This document shows, piece by piece, positions 33,838 to 43,305 of a stretch of 64,000 nucleotides of DNA. The translations under genes were made by a program, and so were the position numbers. The stretch is taken from positions 1 through 64,000 of the forward strand of contig JAIBAQ010000012.1 in assembly GCA_019695095.1 (NCBI GenBank). Direction: 5' to 3'. Source of the DNA: Candidatus Hydrogenedentota bacterium (GTDB lineage: Bacteria; Hydrogenedentota; Hydrogenedentia; Hydrogenedentales; SLHB01). Below the pieces are notes generated by a model. It did not search any database and was not told the origin of the DNA. It saw only the letters and a list, made by a program, of their open reading frames with translations. Positions within the stretch are counted from its first letter, which is position 1, and each line of letters starts with the position of its first letter.

Positions 33838-35050
33838 CTGCAGTAACAGGGCCAGTGAGAGCCGCACTTCGCACATCGCTATCGGCCTCGGACCGCATCA
33901 GGGCAAGCATGTTGACCAGGTGGGACGGTCTTGCGGCATCTTGGGAATTGGTCATGAATGTGGCAACGGAGTCTTTGTCCTCCGGGTCGTAGCCGTGCAT
34001 TGCCACAAGTGGTTTTTCACCCATAAAGCTTGGGCACAGTAGACAGCCAGGGTCCATGAGAAAGATTAGGTCGCCATACCTGTTATCTGGAAAGTCACAG
34101 CCCCACCGGGCCAGTACTTCCTGGGACAGGATGTGGCCGTGTGCTTCCTCATTCAATTGGGCAGTGATGGCATCTCGAGCACGGGGACTGTAAAACCAAA
34201 ATCGGGCCATTGTGGAGTCATACGCGGCCAAATAATCCTTGCCAAAGCGGAGGCCCAGAGAGTCGACTCGTTCCATGAGGGGGCATGTGCAGATAGTGTC
34301 CGTCATGCCATGGTCAGAAAAAACAAAGAGCCGGACTTCGTCGTAGCGGCGGTTGGCATGTTCCATCAGAATCCGAAGTTGATCCTCGTACCAACGGACT
34401 TTGCGGGCCCCCCCGTTCCCATGTTTGCCTTCGCGATGCAATATCGCATCTAGAGCGGCGAGGTAAACAAACCCGAACCGGATCTTGCTTTCATCAATCG
34501 CCAGCCTGGCGGCAGCGAGATTTGCCTCTTCATTCGCGTGCCAGTCAGACCGGTGAAACGGGATATCGTTTTCCCGCAGATGGTCGAAAATGGTCGGACA
34601 TCCGCCATTGATACCACCCGGTTCGAAGATATCGCGACGTTCCATGTAGTCGAATTTGGACAGATGCTTGAATGGCATGTTGTAAATCTGAAAATAGCCG
34701 GTGATACCGTGAATGCGCTGGAGATGCTTGCTCATGTAACTACGGATTCGCCCGCGCCGGGTGATGAACCGAGGGATCGCGCTGAAAAGATGATAGTAGG
34801 CAAATGGCGTTTTCCCCGTGGCGCGCGCGAAGAATGTGAAATGGCCGTGCTCCCGAGGAAGCCTTCCGGTAAGTATCGTTGGAATACACGTAGAGCTATA
34901 GCCAAATTGGGTGCCCAGCGGCATTCTGACGGGTAGCATGTCATCCAGAAAGGAGTAGTGCTTGACAAGTTCCCAGCCAAACGCGTCAATGAACACGAAT
35001 AGGCTCAGCCTGCCGGGCTTGACCGCAGCTTTGGAGGCTTCACTATTCAC
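33827..35050 (-). CDS. Alkaline-phosphatase-superfamily hydrolase (phosphodiesterase-like)
   Basis: Probably cytosolic or peripheral, 407 residues, no signal peptide. Metal-binding and nucleophile motifs fit the alkaline phosphatase superfamily, type I phosphodiesterase group: FVFIDAFGW with Asp22, SSTCIPTILTG near 52-62 carrying the Thr/Ser nucleophile, YLAALDAILHREG with Asp and His, LFVFSDHGMTD and MHGYDP. Start is GTG at 35050 with GGGAAA upstream. It lies in the middle of the polysaccharide arm, so it may hydrolyse a phospho-ester, phosphonate or sugar-nucleotide, or act as a phosphoethanolamine-transfer-like enzyme. The exact substrate is unknown. Confidence 0.72.
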   Translation of the reverse strand: MNSEASKAAVKPGRLSLFVFIDAFGWELVKHYSFLDDMLPVRMPLGTQFGYSSTCIPTILTGRLPREHGHFTFFARATGKTPFAYYHLFSAIPRFITRRGRIRSYMSKHLQRIHGITGYFQIYNMPFKHLSKFDYMERRDIFEPGGINGGCPTIFDHLRENDIPFHRSDWHANEEANLAAARLAIDESKIRFGFVYLAALDAILHREGKHGNGGARKVRWYEDQLRILMEHANRRYDEVRLFVFSDHGMTDTICTCPLMERVDSLGLRFGKDYLAAYDSTMARFWFYSPRARDAITAQLNEEAHGHILSQEVLARWGCDFPDNRYGDLIFLMDPGCLLCPSFMGEKPLVAMHGYDPEDKDSVATFMTNSQDAARPSHLVNMLALMRSEADSDVRSAALTGPVTADEA

Positions 35051-35166
35051 CGCACAAGTTTCCCACTACGCCCCTACAGAGTTCCGCAGAAATGCATGCA
35101 GAGAAGGCTGCTTCTGGGAAGCACTCCCCTTTGCCGCATACCAGTTGGCGTTTCTCAATCACTGCT

Positions 35167-37776
35167 TCACGCCGCCCCACGACCGCTAAACACTGCGTTG
35201 AACGTCTTTAAGAGGATCAGAAAATCCGCACTAAATGACCACGAATCGATATAGGCGAGGTCCATTGCAACCCACTCGTGGAAGGGGACGTCGCTCCTGC
35301 CGCTAACTTGCCAAGGGCCTGTCATTCCGGGTTTGACGCTCAAGCGACGTCTTTCAAACCACTTGAACTTGTCGACTTCATGGGGCATCAGAGGGCGCGG
35401 GCCCACCAGACTCATTTGCCCTAACCAGACATTAAAGAGCTGCGGAAGCTCATCGAGGCTGTATTTGCGCAGGAAGCGCCCAAATTTTGTCACACGCGGG
35501 TCGTTCCGAATCTTGAATACCGGTCCATCCGCCTCGTTCAGTGGCATGAGGTCTCGCTTAAGGTCCTCGGCATTTGCCACCATTGACCGGAACTTGATCA
35601 TCTTGAAAGACCGGTGGTTCTGCCCAATACGATCTTGCACGAAAAACACAGGGCCCTTGGAAGCCAACTTGATGAGGACTGCAAGCACGGCGAAGAGCGG
35701 CGCGAAGAGGATGATCAGGACACTAGAGGAAGCAAAATCTACGAGTCGCTTCACCGCCAGCCAGGCGTAAGTCTCGGACATGGTGGAGAGAGAAATCAGT
35801 GGCCTGTCCTCAATCAGTACCGTGCGGCATTTTGCGATGTGAAGCGGCAAGACATTCCCAACAACATGTACCGGCATGCCTACGCGTTCACACTCTTCGA
35901 CCACTGCCTTTATCGCATCAAAATGGGAATGAACCGGGAGGGTTATGAAGGTTTCATTTACTTTGTTCAGCTTCAAGATGGTGCTAACTTCGCTGATGGG
36001 TCCGAGGTACGGTACCTCCGCCAGTCCCACGGAATCGGTGCGAGGCTTTTCGTCATCGATCACTCCCACCACTCGATACCCTAAGCGCGACACTCCTCCC
36101 AGTTGCCGGATTAGATCAACGGTTCGCTCATTGGCACCGACGACGACCACATGGCGAATGCGATAGCCCAGGGAGTAGATGATCTGCGTCAAAAAGCGAA
36201 TGGAAGTGCGGAAAACAAGCAACGCGACACAGGAGAGCAGGCAGAACACGAGAAGGAAGTTTCTTGTCGATCGCACACCAGAAACAAGCACTGCCAACAA
36301 GAACCCACTGATGACGGCCGCGTTGCCTATGGCCTTGAGAATGCCAAACACCTCCGGTGTCAGCGATTCGACGTTACGCCACCGCCATAGCCACCTGTCG
36401 GTTGCGGCCGCATACCACGCGGCCACAAAGATAGCCCAGAACGGCAGATAGTTCACAAGGCAAATCTTCACCAACTCCGGAGTAACCGTCGTGAGATCGA
36501 TGGCAAGAAAGTAGGCCGCAGAGATGCAGCAGGCATCCAGGCCAGCCAGAACGAGGGTGGTTATGGAATGGGGTTTCAAGTATGACCACCGGTCCTCACT
36601 GCCGTTCTCGAGGGCACGAGGCGATGCGCCTGAGTGCAACGGTACTCGTAGGAACGAAAGCTGCCCAAAGAGAACATCGGCCAGTTGTGGCAGATCGTCC
36701 AGTCCGTAGCGGCGCAGGAAGCGGCCAACTCGAGTGAGCTGAACTGCCGCATCTGTCTTCCCTCTTCCGCTAGCGACCGGATGTATGCGAAACGCCCACA
36801 AGCTTTCGGCCCGCTCGTTTCCCACAGGCTGACGCTTCTGGACAAAGACGGGACCTTTCGATTCGAGCTTTATAATCAGGGCGACGATGGCGAAAAGGGG
36901 CGCCAGCGCAAACAGCAGCAGGAACGCCGTGATAACTTCCGTTACCCGCCGCAATTGAATGTTTGCCAAGTACCGAGGTCTACCAAGGACAGACAAGAGG
37001 GGCACATTTCCGATTCGTGTAACGTCACATGCGGCCATGTGCACTGGAAACATATCCCCTACGAGCCGAACAGGGACTCCGATGGTCTCGCATACATGGG
37101 CAATGCGCTCGACTTCCTTGTAGAAGCTGCCCAAGGGAAGCGCCAGGTAGACCTCATCAATCATGTGCTGAATCAGGAGTCTATCGATTTCGCTCACCTT
37201 GCCAAGACAGGCTATCCCAAGTTCATTGAATCCGGCACCGCGTGCGGGGTCATCTTTGATGTATCCAATCACGCGGTACATTCTGTGTTCGTCGGCTAGG
37301 AAGTCTCTGGCAAGTTCCACAGCCTTTTCGTCCGCGCCCACAAACAGGACGCGGCAGTCACTATAGCGTCGGCGCAGTACTAGGACGCCGGGACGAGTAA
37401 TCAGTACTCCCGCCAGCATCATCGTCAATGCGACAACGGAGAACACAAGAAAGAACGGGCGGCTGTAGTCCCATTTCAGATAGAGGACAAGCGCAAATCC
37501 GCTGAATATCAGTGTTATGAAGTAGACCCGGGTCACAGAAAAGAGAAGCGCCGTCAGGGATTCGCCGCGCCGAGACTCGTACAGGTGCTGGTCAAAAGTC
37601 ACAATGCACCAGATCGCCGAAAAGACAGCAAAGTAGATCCCATATGTCGCGGCGCGTTCCCCCCACGTCTCTTCTGGTCCAGTAGCCAACCACACAGAGA
37701 ACGCGAATGCGGCAAACAGACAACTGATGTCGCGTAATACCCGGAGAAACAGCTTCACCATGGGCCTGAACAGCAT
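35167..37776 (-). CDS. Tandem double glycosylphosphotransferase (degenerate + intact)
   Basis: Membrane protein of 869 residues, twice the family length. Residues 1-395 and 401-869 are two full PGT-type units in head-to-tail order: membrane helices, a CoA-binding_3-like Rossmann part (VLFVGADEKAVELA and VVVVGANERTVDLI), then the catalytic segment. The second unit is canonical: KFRSM 728-732, DELPQ 775-779, MSLVGPRP 788-795 and PGMTGPWQVSGR 816-827, so it should attach sugar-1-phosphate to undecaprenyl phosphate and start the polymer. The first has WAFRIHPVASG at 327-337 in place of KFRSM, a weak YGLDDLPQLADVLFGQLSF at 357-375 and no PGMTG block. It is probably non-catalytic. GGAG is eight bases before the ATG. 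Confidence 0.88.
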   Translation of the reverse strand: MLFRPMVKLFLRVLRDISCLFAAFAFSVWLATGPEETWGERAATYGIYFAVFSAIWCIVTFDQHLYESRRGESLTALLFSVTRVYFITLIFSGFALVLYLKWDYSRPFFLVFSVVALTMMLAGVLITRPGVLVLRRRYSDCRVLFVGADEKAVELARDFLADEHRMYRVIGYIKDDPARGAGFNELGIACLGKVSEIDRLLIQHMIDEVYLALPLGSFYKEVERIAHVCETIGVPVRLVGDMFPVHMAACDVTRIGNVPLLSVLGRPRYLANIQLRRVTEVITAFLLLFALAPLFAIVALIIKLESKGPVFVQKRQPVGNERAESLWAFRIHPVASGRGKTDAAVQLTRVGRFLRRYGLDDLPQLADVLFGQLSFLRVPLHSGASPRALENGSEDRWSYLKPHSITTLVLAGLDACCISAAYFLAIDLTTVTPELVKICLVNYLPFWAIFVAAWYAAATDRWLWRWRNVESLTPEVFGILKAIGNAAVISGFLLAVLVSGVRSTRNFLLVFCLLSCVALLVFRTSIRFLTQIIYSLGYRIRHVVVVGANERTVDLIRQLGGVSRLGYRVVGVIDDEKPRTDSVGLAEVPYLGPISEVSTILKLNKVNETFITLPVHSHFDAIKAVVEECERVGMPVHVVGNVLPLHIAKCRTVLIEDRPLISLSTMSETYAWLAVKRLVDFASSSVLIILFAPLFAVLAVLIKLASKGPVFFVQDRIGQNHRSFKMIKFRSMVANAEDLKRDLMPLNEADGPVFKIRNDPRVTKFGRFLRKYSLDELPQLFNVWLGQMSLVGPRPLMPHEVDKFKWFERRRLSVKPGMTGPWQVSGRSDVPFHEWVAMDLAYIDSWSFSADFLILLKTFNAVFSGRGAA

Positions 37777-37963
37777 CTAGCCGACTCCACGCCAGTATTT
37801 CACGGCGCAAAACAGGACTACCCACCCGCGAACTGCAATCACCCAGCAAGCGCAACTATGAACAAAAGCGTTTCCAGTCGAGAAGCACCTTTGCGAGCCA
37901 GAACCTGCGATACCCTTAAGTACCCTCCAGAACGAACCGGCCAACCGCGTTTCCCGAATTACT

Positions 37964-40225
37964 TCATCTAGCCGATTCGTGACCTGCCGAACCTGCTTTC
38001 CGGCGAATTAATGGAGTTGCCCTGTCCATCTCAGAAGGCATTTCTTCTCCATAGCTGTGATAGAGTTCATAATTCTTCTTCATGTAGCCGCCTACTGTGA
38101 GCCGCGCCCCATTCAGCACAACGCCGATCACTTTCGCATCAATTTCCCTAAGCTCGCGCAAGCACCGCGCGACCATGCCAAGTGAAGAGACTCCAGAACC
38201 CACCACGACGAGCACGCTGGATACGAGTAGCGCAACCAGCCTTGCATCGGCCATAATGAGCCATGGCGGCGAGTCCAGAATCACGTGATCCACCTCCTCA
38301 AGTGCCTTCACGAGAAAATTCGACATTTCACGTGATGCAAGGCGTCCCGCAAGGTCGTCCTTGTCCTGGCCGGGTCCCAATACGTAGAGACCTGGCACAT
38401 GCGTTTGCCGCAAGAGTTCATTCGGGGCCCTGCACCGGCTAAGTATCTCCGCGAGTCCCTCCGCCTCGGGAAGGCCAAAGGACTTCTCAAGCTTTGGATG
38501 CCGATAAGACAAATCCACGAGCAGTACGCGCCGGCCCGCTTGAGCCAACGCCACGCCCAGATTACAGGTTAGTGAAGTCTTTCCATCGCCTCGAGTGGGA
38601 CTTACCACGAGCAGGGACCCCATATCGCGAACACTTCCCCTGTCAGGATGAAGAAACTGCGCCAGTACCCTGCGGTATGCGTCTGCAAGTGTTGAAAGGG
38701 GGAGCCTTTCCGTGACAAGAGGTATAGCCACTTTGTCCGGCACTGAATCTTCGTCGGCATGTGGTATTGTGGCCACGACAGGCAGGTCAGTCAGCCGCGC
38801 CAGATCTTGAGAGGAGCGTAGCTGCTGATCGGTCAATTCACGCCAAACGCCAAGGCTTACTCCGACTCCGAGACTTGCGGCCCCAGCCATCAGCATCCCG
38901 ACGATTCGCGGCAAATAGTCGGGGCCGCCTCCCGGCACACTGGGTGGGGCCACGAGTTGGACTCGGGTTGGGGCGTTACTCTCCACCTTGATGCTGGCAA
39001 TATTACTGCGAACCTCATCGAGAATGCTGCGAGTCTCTGCAACTTTACTCTCTAGGTCCTTCAACTGGGCATACTGTTCGGTGGTCTTCTCTACACGTCC
39101 TTTGTATTCGTCAAGTAGTTGTTTGTATTTGCTCACGCGCTGCTGTGCCTCTTCCACTTCCTTAGTAAGCGAATCGAACTCCCGGCTCTGTTGTGCCTGA
39201 AACGATTGGAGTACTTCCTTCCGGACATCTCGCTCGACCGTCTGCAGATTGTCCCGGAGACTCGCGAGGCGTTTTTCATCAATCTTCCGCGTGGGCAGAT
39301 TCTCCCTTTCGATATCCGAGGCTCCCGCCAGTCGGGCCTGTGCCATAACCACTTCTCCACGCAACGCACTCACACGCGAATCAGCGCTCACCCGCTCCTC
39401 TAGGCCGAAATCGTAGGCAGGCAGGCCTTTTGAGACATTGTCGGTCAGCGCTTCGGCCAACGTCATCTGGTTCTGAAGCTCCGCCTGCGAGCGTTGTGCC
39501 TTGACCAGGTCTTCCTCGGCACGGATCAAGCTTTCGTTGTACAGTTGCGGCTCTCCCGTTTCCAGCGGTGTTTCTCCAACAACGGGAATACCAAGCGTCT
39601 TTTCGAGCGTGGCGATTTTCTCCAGTTGCATATCCAATTCGACCTGCCGGGCGTCGCGCTCACGCGTAAGCCACGCCAAGCGCTCATCACTCATGGAGGC
39701 TACCAGGGTGATGGAATAATTCATGTACACAGAGACGATTTGTTCCAGCGTAATGCGCGCCGCTTCCTTTTCCGGCATGGAACAGGTAATGGTGATAATC
39801 TCGCCTCCCCGGCTTATGTGGGCGCTCACACAACCCTTAAGGTATTCCAGAGGGTCGTCCTGACTGCTCAACAGCGGAAGGTCGCGAACGGTCGGTGACT
39901 TCAAGACATCGGAGAGCACCGCGTTTCCCGTTACAATGCTGATTTGGGTGTTTACATACGTGGCGTAGGGGGTGTCGTCTTCCGGCTTTTCTAGAACAAA
40001 CGGCTCGGCTGACAATAGTCGAATATCAGCACTGGCCGTGTAACCCACCGGCACAAACAGCCACGCCGCAACTACTGTTGGAATGGCCAGGAACAAGGTG
40101 GTCACGGCGATCATCCGACCACGCAATACGACGAACCGCTTGAAATCAAAAACCGGCCAGCCGGCAGGTGGTGTCCCTGTCTCCAAGGAGGCTGTTACCA
40201 GCGATGGACGGGTGTCTTGATTCAT
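37964..40225 (-). CDS. Wzc-type chain-length determinant and tyrosine autokinase
   Basis: Inner-membrane protein of 753 residues starting MNQDTRPSLVT, with AGGAG four to five bases before the ATG; an upstream in-frame codon gives nothing recognisable. The N-terminal helix AVTTLFLAIPTVVAAWLF, a large periplasmic coiled-coil segment (about 190-430), then a second helix, then the BY-kinase domain: Walker A SPTRGDGKTS 542-551, Walker A' LLVDLSYRHP 568-577, Walker B VILDSPP 648-654. A C-terminal tyrosine cluster (Tyr714, 719, 722, 725) fits autophosphorylation. The usual DADLR of Walker A' is DLSYR here, with one acidic residue lost. It pairs with the Wza-type exporter upstream. Confidence 0.88.
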   Translation of the reverse strand: MNQDTRPSLVTASLETGTPPAGWPVFDFKRFVVLRGRMIAVTTLFLAIPTVVAAWLFVPVGYTASADIRLLSAEPFVLEKPEDDTPYATYVNTQISIVTGNAVLSDVLKSPTVRDLPLLSSQDDPLEYLKGCVSAHISRGGEIITITCSMPEKEAARITLEQIVSVYMNYSITLVASMSDERLAWLTRERDARQVELDMQLEKIATLEKTLGIPVVGETPLETGEPQLYNESLIRAEEDLVKAQRSQAELQNQMTLAEALTDNVSKGLPAYDFGLEERVSADSRVSALRGEVVMAQARLAGASDIERENLPTRKIDEKRLASLRDNLQTVERDVRKEVLQSFQAQQSREFDSLTKEVEEAQQRVSKYKQLLDEYKGRVEKTTEQYAQLKDLESKVAETRSILDEVRSNIASIKVESNAPTRVQLVAPPSVPGGGPDYLPRIVGMLMAGAASLGVGVSLGVWRELTDQQLRSSQDLARLTDLPVVATIPHADEDSVPDKVAIPLVTERLPLSTLADAYRRVLAQFLHPDRGSVRDMGSLLVVSPTRGDGKTSLTCNLGVALAQAGRRVLLVDLSYRHPKLEKSFGLPEAEGLAEILSRCRAPNELLRQTHVPGLYVLGPGQDKDDLAGRLASREMSNFLVKALEEVDHVILDSPPWLIMADARLVALLVSSVLVVVGSGVSSLGMVARCLRELREIDAKVIGVVLNGARLTVGGYMKKNYELYHSYGEEMPSEMDRATPLIRRKAGSAGHESAR

Positions 40226-40232
40226 GGCGCTC

Positions 40233-41549
40233 CTATTTCCCGAGTGGAGGGACGAGCTGCATGGCGCTGTTAACCACTCCCTGCAAAGACTGCACGCTCT
40301 GTTCCAGTGTCGACTGAATGGATGAACCAAGTACTCCCCTGCTCTCGTTGTACATGCGGTCAAACTGTTCCGGCGTATAGTAGGCACTGTAGGCTTGCTG
40401 ATAAAGGCTCAAGACCTGCTGAGCGAAGCTCATGCCCGTGGTAGCAGGCGCAAGCAGCCGCTGCACGAATGCCTGTGCGTTCACGAGGCGTTTTCGAGGC
40501 ACATATACTATGTCCCCGGGTTCCAGCAACATGTCCGTCCCCTTCTTAAGGGCTTCGCGAACATCGAAAATGAAGATCTTTGTCTCCGTGTCGTTTATCT
40601 CGCGAGTGATGGCCACCTCTCGGATTCGTGCAGTAGATTCATTGTATCCACCTGCAAGGGAAAGGAGACGCGTGAGTGTCAGCCCTTCGGATATCGCATA
40701 CACACGCGGTTGGCGCACCTCACCCAGCACATAAACCAGGTTCGCGCTCTCGGGAACATACACTACGTCCCCCGGATAGACCGGCGTATCCGCCGGGCTC
40801 GGACCCGATTTCTGGAAGCCTCGCAAATTGAACTCGGAAACCTCGCGGTGACCATCCGCATGTCGCACAATAAAGGCTTTGACCAGTTGCCCCTGACTGC
40901 CGACGTACGTGTCGCCGCCATATTGATTCACTCGAGGGCCGCCGGCCACAGCGATTGCGTTCATGAGCGTAATAGGGCGAATATAGGGATACTCGGAAGG
41001 ACGGCTGACATCGCCCAAAATCGTGAAGACCTTGCTTCTGACCTCGAATATGGAAAGGGTTAGCTGTGGCTCGGAGTAGAATTCCGCGTAGGCGCCCCGT
41101 ACAAGTTCTTCCGCTTCTTGGCGAGAGAGTCCGTCTACCTTCAAGTCGGGGACCATCTGGAGTGAGATGTAACCGTCATAGCGAACCTGCGCCTGCATGC
41201 TGAGCCTTTCGTCATCAAAAGAGCGTAGGCTCAGAATATCTCCCGGCCCAATTCGATATGACAGGGGAATTTCCATCCCCGCGATTGAATCCCCAGTCTT
41301 TTGGTCGGAAGCGTCGGTCGATTGGGCATCACTCAGCAGGTTTTTTGTTGGCACTACAGCCCGGTCAACTATTGCGTCGTCTTTGCCGCCCCCCCCCGAC
41401 TTCGTAGCGGCAGATGGAGCATTGGGGGGTGCTTTTGTTGCGCAACCAAACTGTAGTCCACACGCAAGGACAAGGACCGTCAAATACCACATGACTCGCA
41501 GAACTTGAGTTGACAGAATTGTCCCCTCCCCGGAATCGCGCTTAGTCAA
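40233..41549 (-). CDS. Wza/KpsD-type polysaccharide export lipoprotein (SLBB)
   Basis: Outer-membrane exporter of up to 438 residues. Hydrophobic N terminus WYLTVLVLACGLQFGC suggests a lipoprotein signal. A Poly_export domain (SYRIGPGDILSL and DGYISLQMVPDLKVDGLS) is followed by two SLBB beta-grasp units (VFTILGDVSRPSEYPY and LVYVLGEVRQPRVYAI, each ending in a GDVVYVP-type strand). C-terminal 80 residues are helical. The TTG at 41549 is the longest start, but the SD-like GGGGAGGGG lies inside it; ATG at 41492 is an alternative. A run of nine G on the coding strand (41389-41397) encodes a Gly stretch. Operon with the Wzc-type gene, seven bases apart. Confidence 0.88.
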   Translation of the reverse strand: MTKRDSGEGTILSTQVLRVMWYLTVLVLACGLQFGCATKAPPNAPSAATKSGGGGKDDAIVDRAVVPTKNLLSDAQSTDASDQKTGDSIAGMEIPLSYRIGPGDILSLRSFDDERLSMQAQVRYDGYISLQMVPDLKVDGLSRQEAEELVRGAYAEFYSEPQLTLSIFEVRSKVFTILGDVSRPSEYPYIRPITLMNAIAVAGGPRVNQYGGDTYVGSQGQLVKAFIVRHADGHREVSEFNLRGFQKSGPSPADTPVYPGDVVYVPESANLVYVLGEVRQPRVYAISEGLTLTRLLSLAGGYNESTARIREVAITREINDTETKIFIFDVREALKKGTDMLLEPGDIVYVPRKRLVNAQAFVQRLLAPATTGMSFAQQVLSLYQQAYSAYYTPEQFDRMYNESRGVLGSSIQSTLEQSVQSLQGVVNSAMQLVPPLGK

Positions 41550-41853
41550 GACGCTTCAATGCAAACCTCCGCAAAACGTGTTGCGATTGCCCCATCCTCA
41601 TCTGCCCGCTTCCGACTTGACTTACGTACAGTCGGCGGACCCAACTGTCGGCTCTCGCACTTCGAGTATACTTCTGACTTCTCGTACGCTAGGTTTACGC
41701 CCATTATATATTAGAAATAAATTGCTGTGTGCAGCTTTTTCACTTTATCGGCCCTATCGTTCACTCCACGCCTGCGCGGGTTCGGTTCGATTTTTCTGAC
41801 CTTCCACTTCCTGGCGACCAGCAGGCACCCTACTTCCTCACTCGATCATACGG
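41550..41853 (-). promoter_or_regulatory. AT-rich gap with a likely -10 for the export operon
   Basis: 304 bases between the WecG fusion and the Wza-type gene. On the minus strand a perfect TATAAT lies at plus positions 41704-41709, about 150 bases ahead of the Wza-type start; the -35 region at 17 bases is weak. The gap has no credible ORF. An internal promoter for the export genes is the most reasonable reading. Confidence 0.35.
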
Positions 41854-43305
41854 CTAATTCTGGGAACCAATTCGGTTGCAGCGTGAAGAGACTTCCACAG
41901 CGCGAAAGCGTTCGCGGACTATACGAAAAAGAAACACAAAATTGCCTATAAGATAGCGTCTCCACATTCGACCTGGTTCCTGAATAAGGCGGTAGACCCA
42001 TTCCATTCCAATCTCGCGCACCCAGAGCGGCGCCCGCGGAATTCGGCCGGAGAAATAATCGAAAAGCCCCCCCCACCCCATGGCCACGGGAACGTTGAGT
42101 TCAGCTAGATGATTGCGGATCCAGAGTTCCTGCTTTGGCACACCCATTGCCACGACAAGCATATCCGCTCCCGATTGTGCGATTCTGCAGACCACCTCGC
42201 GCTCTTCCATGGGATTGAAATACCCGTGGTCACATCCCTTGATTACGACCCCCGGATAATGCTGTCTGACCCAATCTGCGACGCGTTCGGCTGCCCCGGG
42301 CGCGGCACCCACGAGGTAGATCTTCTTTTCGGCTTCAGACAGCCGGGCACACAAGCGGGGGAAAAGGTCTGTACCGCAGAGGTTTTGGCGAATGGGCTGA
42401 CGCAAAATCTCTCCGGCCAGCTTTGTGCCAAAGCCGTCTGCCAGAACAAGGTCCGCCTCGTCAAGGGCTCGTCTATATTCGGGTACCTGGAAGGTTTGAT
42501 TTATATTGTGTGGATTCACAAAACAGACGTGACCCGCCTGAGGTGAATCTATCATGTTCATTACGCGGTCGATGGCGTTGTTCATTGACATATTGTCAAT
42601 CCGGACGCCCAGGATGCGCACTTCCGCAGGGTACACAGGAGGCGCGTTTCCCCACAGGAGCCACGTAACGATCCCTGGAATTGCGCGCAGTGCGAGGCCT
42701 ATGTCCTTGCGTAATGACATGCTCTTCACGTACCGCACGTCCAGCGCAACTTCCTGGACATAGTCCAGACTAATGTGGCGCCGGACCCACCAGTCACAAA
42801 TGAGTCCCGGACGAACTGCTATCCGAAGGCGTGCTTGAGGTTCACTTCGACAATACGAGCACATCTCACACGAGTAGGCGGCCCGTGGACCAACAAACGA
42901 CAAATCACCTTTCAAAACATTGATAAGAATCGGAAGTTTACGAAAAACACGCCATTGGGTGGCAAATGAGAGTTCACTGAACGGTTGACACTCAATCCCC
43001 ATCTTGGGTGTCCGTTGAATGATGGTCATGCTTCGACTCATCATAAGTGCCATTCCGACACCCACGAAAAGCGGTAATAATAAGATGACCAGAAAGAGAG
43101 ATATCGTCAGGTCAATTGTCCGCTTGAGGTAGGGGTAAACCCGTGCACGCACCCTCGCATCTTCCAATCCTTCATCAGTCTCGAGGCGCTGCATTTTCTG
43201 TTGATTTGCGGATCTCCAAGCGTGCTCTGGTTCCCCGAAAGAAGCAGGCGCTTTCGTTGAAGTCGATGTCCCAAAAGCCTTTGAAGACAAGTGCAGTACC
43301 CCCAC
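41854..43305 (-). CDS. Degenerate PGT-like domain fused to WecG/TagA-type glycosyltransferase
   Basis: 483 residues. About 58-215 is a bacterial sugar transferase (PGT) fold: the membrane hairpin FLVILLLPLFVGVGM, then LPILINVLKGDLSFVGPRA (124-142) and VRPGLICDWW and LRKDIGLALRAIPG, but the KFRSM/DE catalytic segment is missing (ELSFATQWRVFRK). From about 229 to 415 a complete GT26 (WecG/TagA/CpsF) domain follows: VNPHNINQTFQVPEYRRAL, VLADGFGTKLAGE, GTDLF and MGVPKQELWIRNHLAE, ending MGWGGLFDYFSG. It should add the second sugar to the lipid-linked intermediate. The N-terminal start is uncertain (GTG at 43305; ATG at 43194 possible). First gene of the minus arm. Confidence 0.84.
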   Translation of the reverse strand: MGVLHLSSKAFGTSTSTKAPASFGEPEHAWRSANQQKMQRLETDEGLEDARVRARVYPYLKRTIDLTISLFLVILLLPLFVGVGMALMMSRSMTIIQRTPKMGIECQPFSELSFATQWRVFRKLPILINVLKGDLSFVGPRAAYSCEMCSYCRSEPQARLRIAVRPGLICDWWVRRHISLDYVQEVALDVRYVKSMSLRKDIGLALRAIPGIVTWLLWGNAPPVYPAEVRILGVRIDNMSMNNAIDRVMNMIDSPQAGHVCFVNPHNINQTFQVPEYRRALDEADLVLADGFGTKLAGEILRQPIRQNLCGTDLFPRLCARLSEAEKKIYLVGAAPGAAERVADWVRQHYPGVVIKGCDHGYFNPMEEREVVCRIAQSGADMLVVAMGVPKQELWIRNHLAELNVPVAMGWGGLFDYFSGRIPRAPLWVREIGMEWVYRLIQEPGRMWRRYLIGNFVFLFRIVRERFRAVEVSSRCNRIGSQN

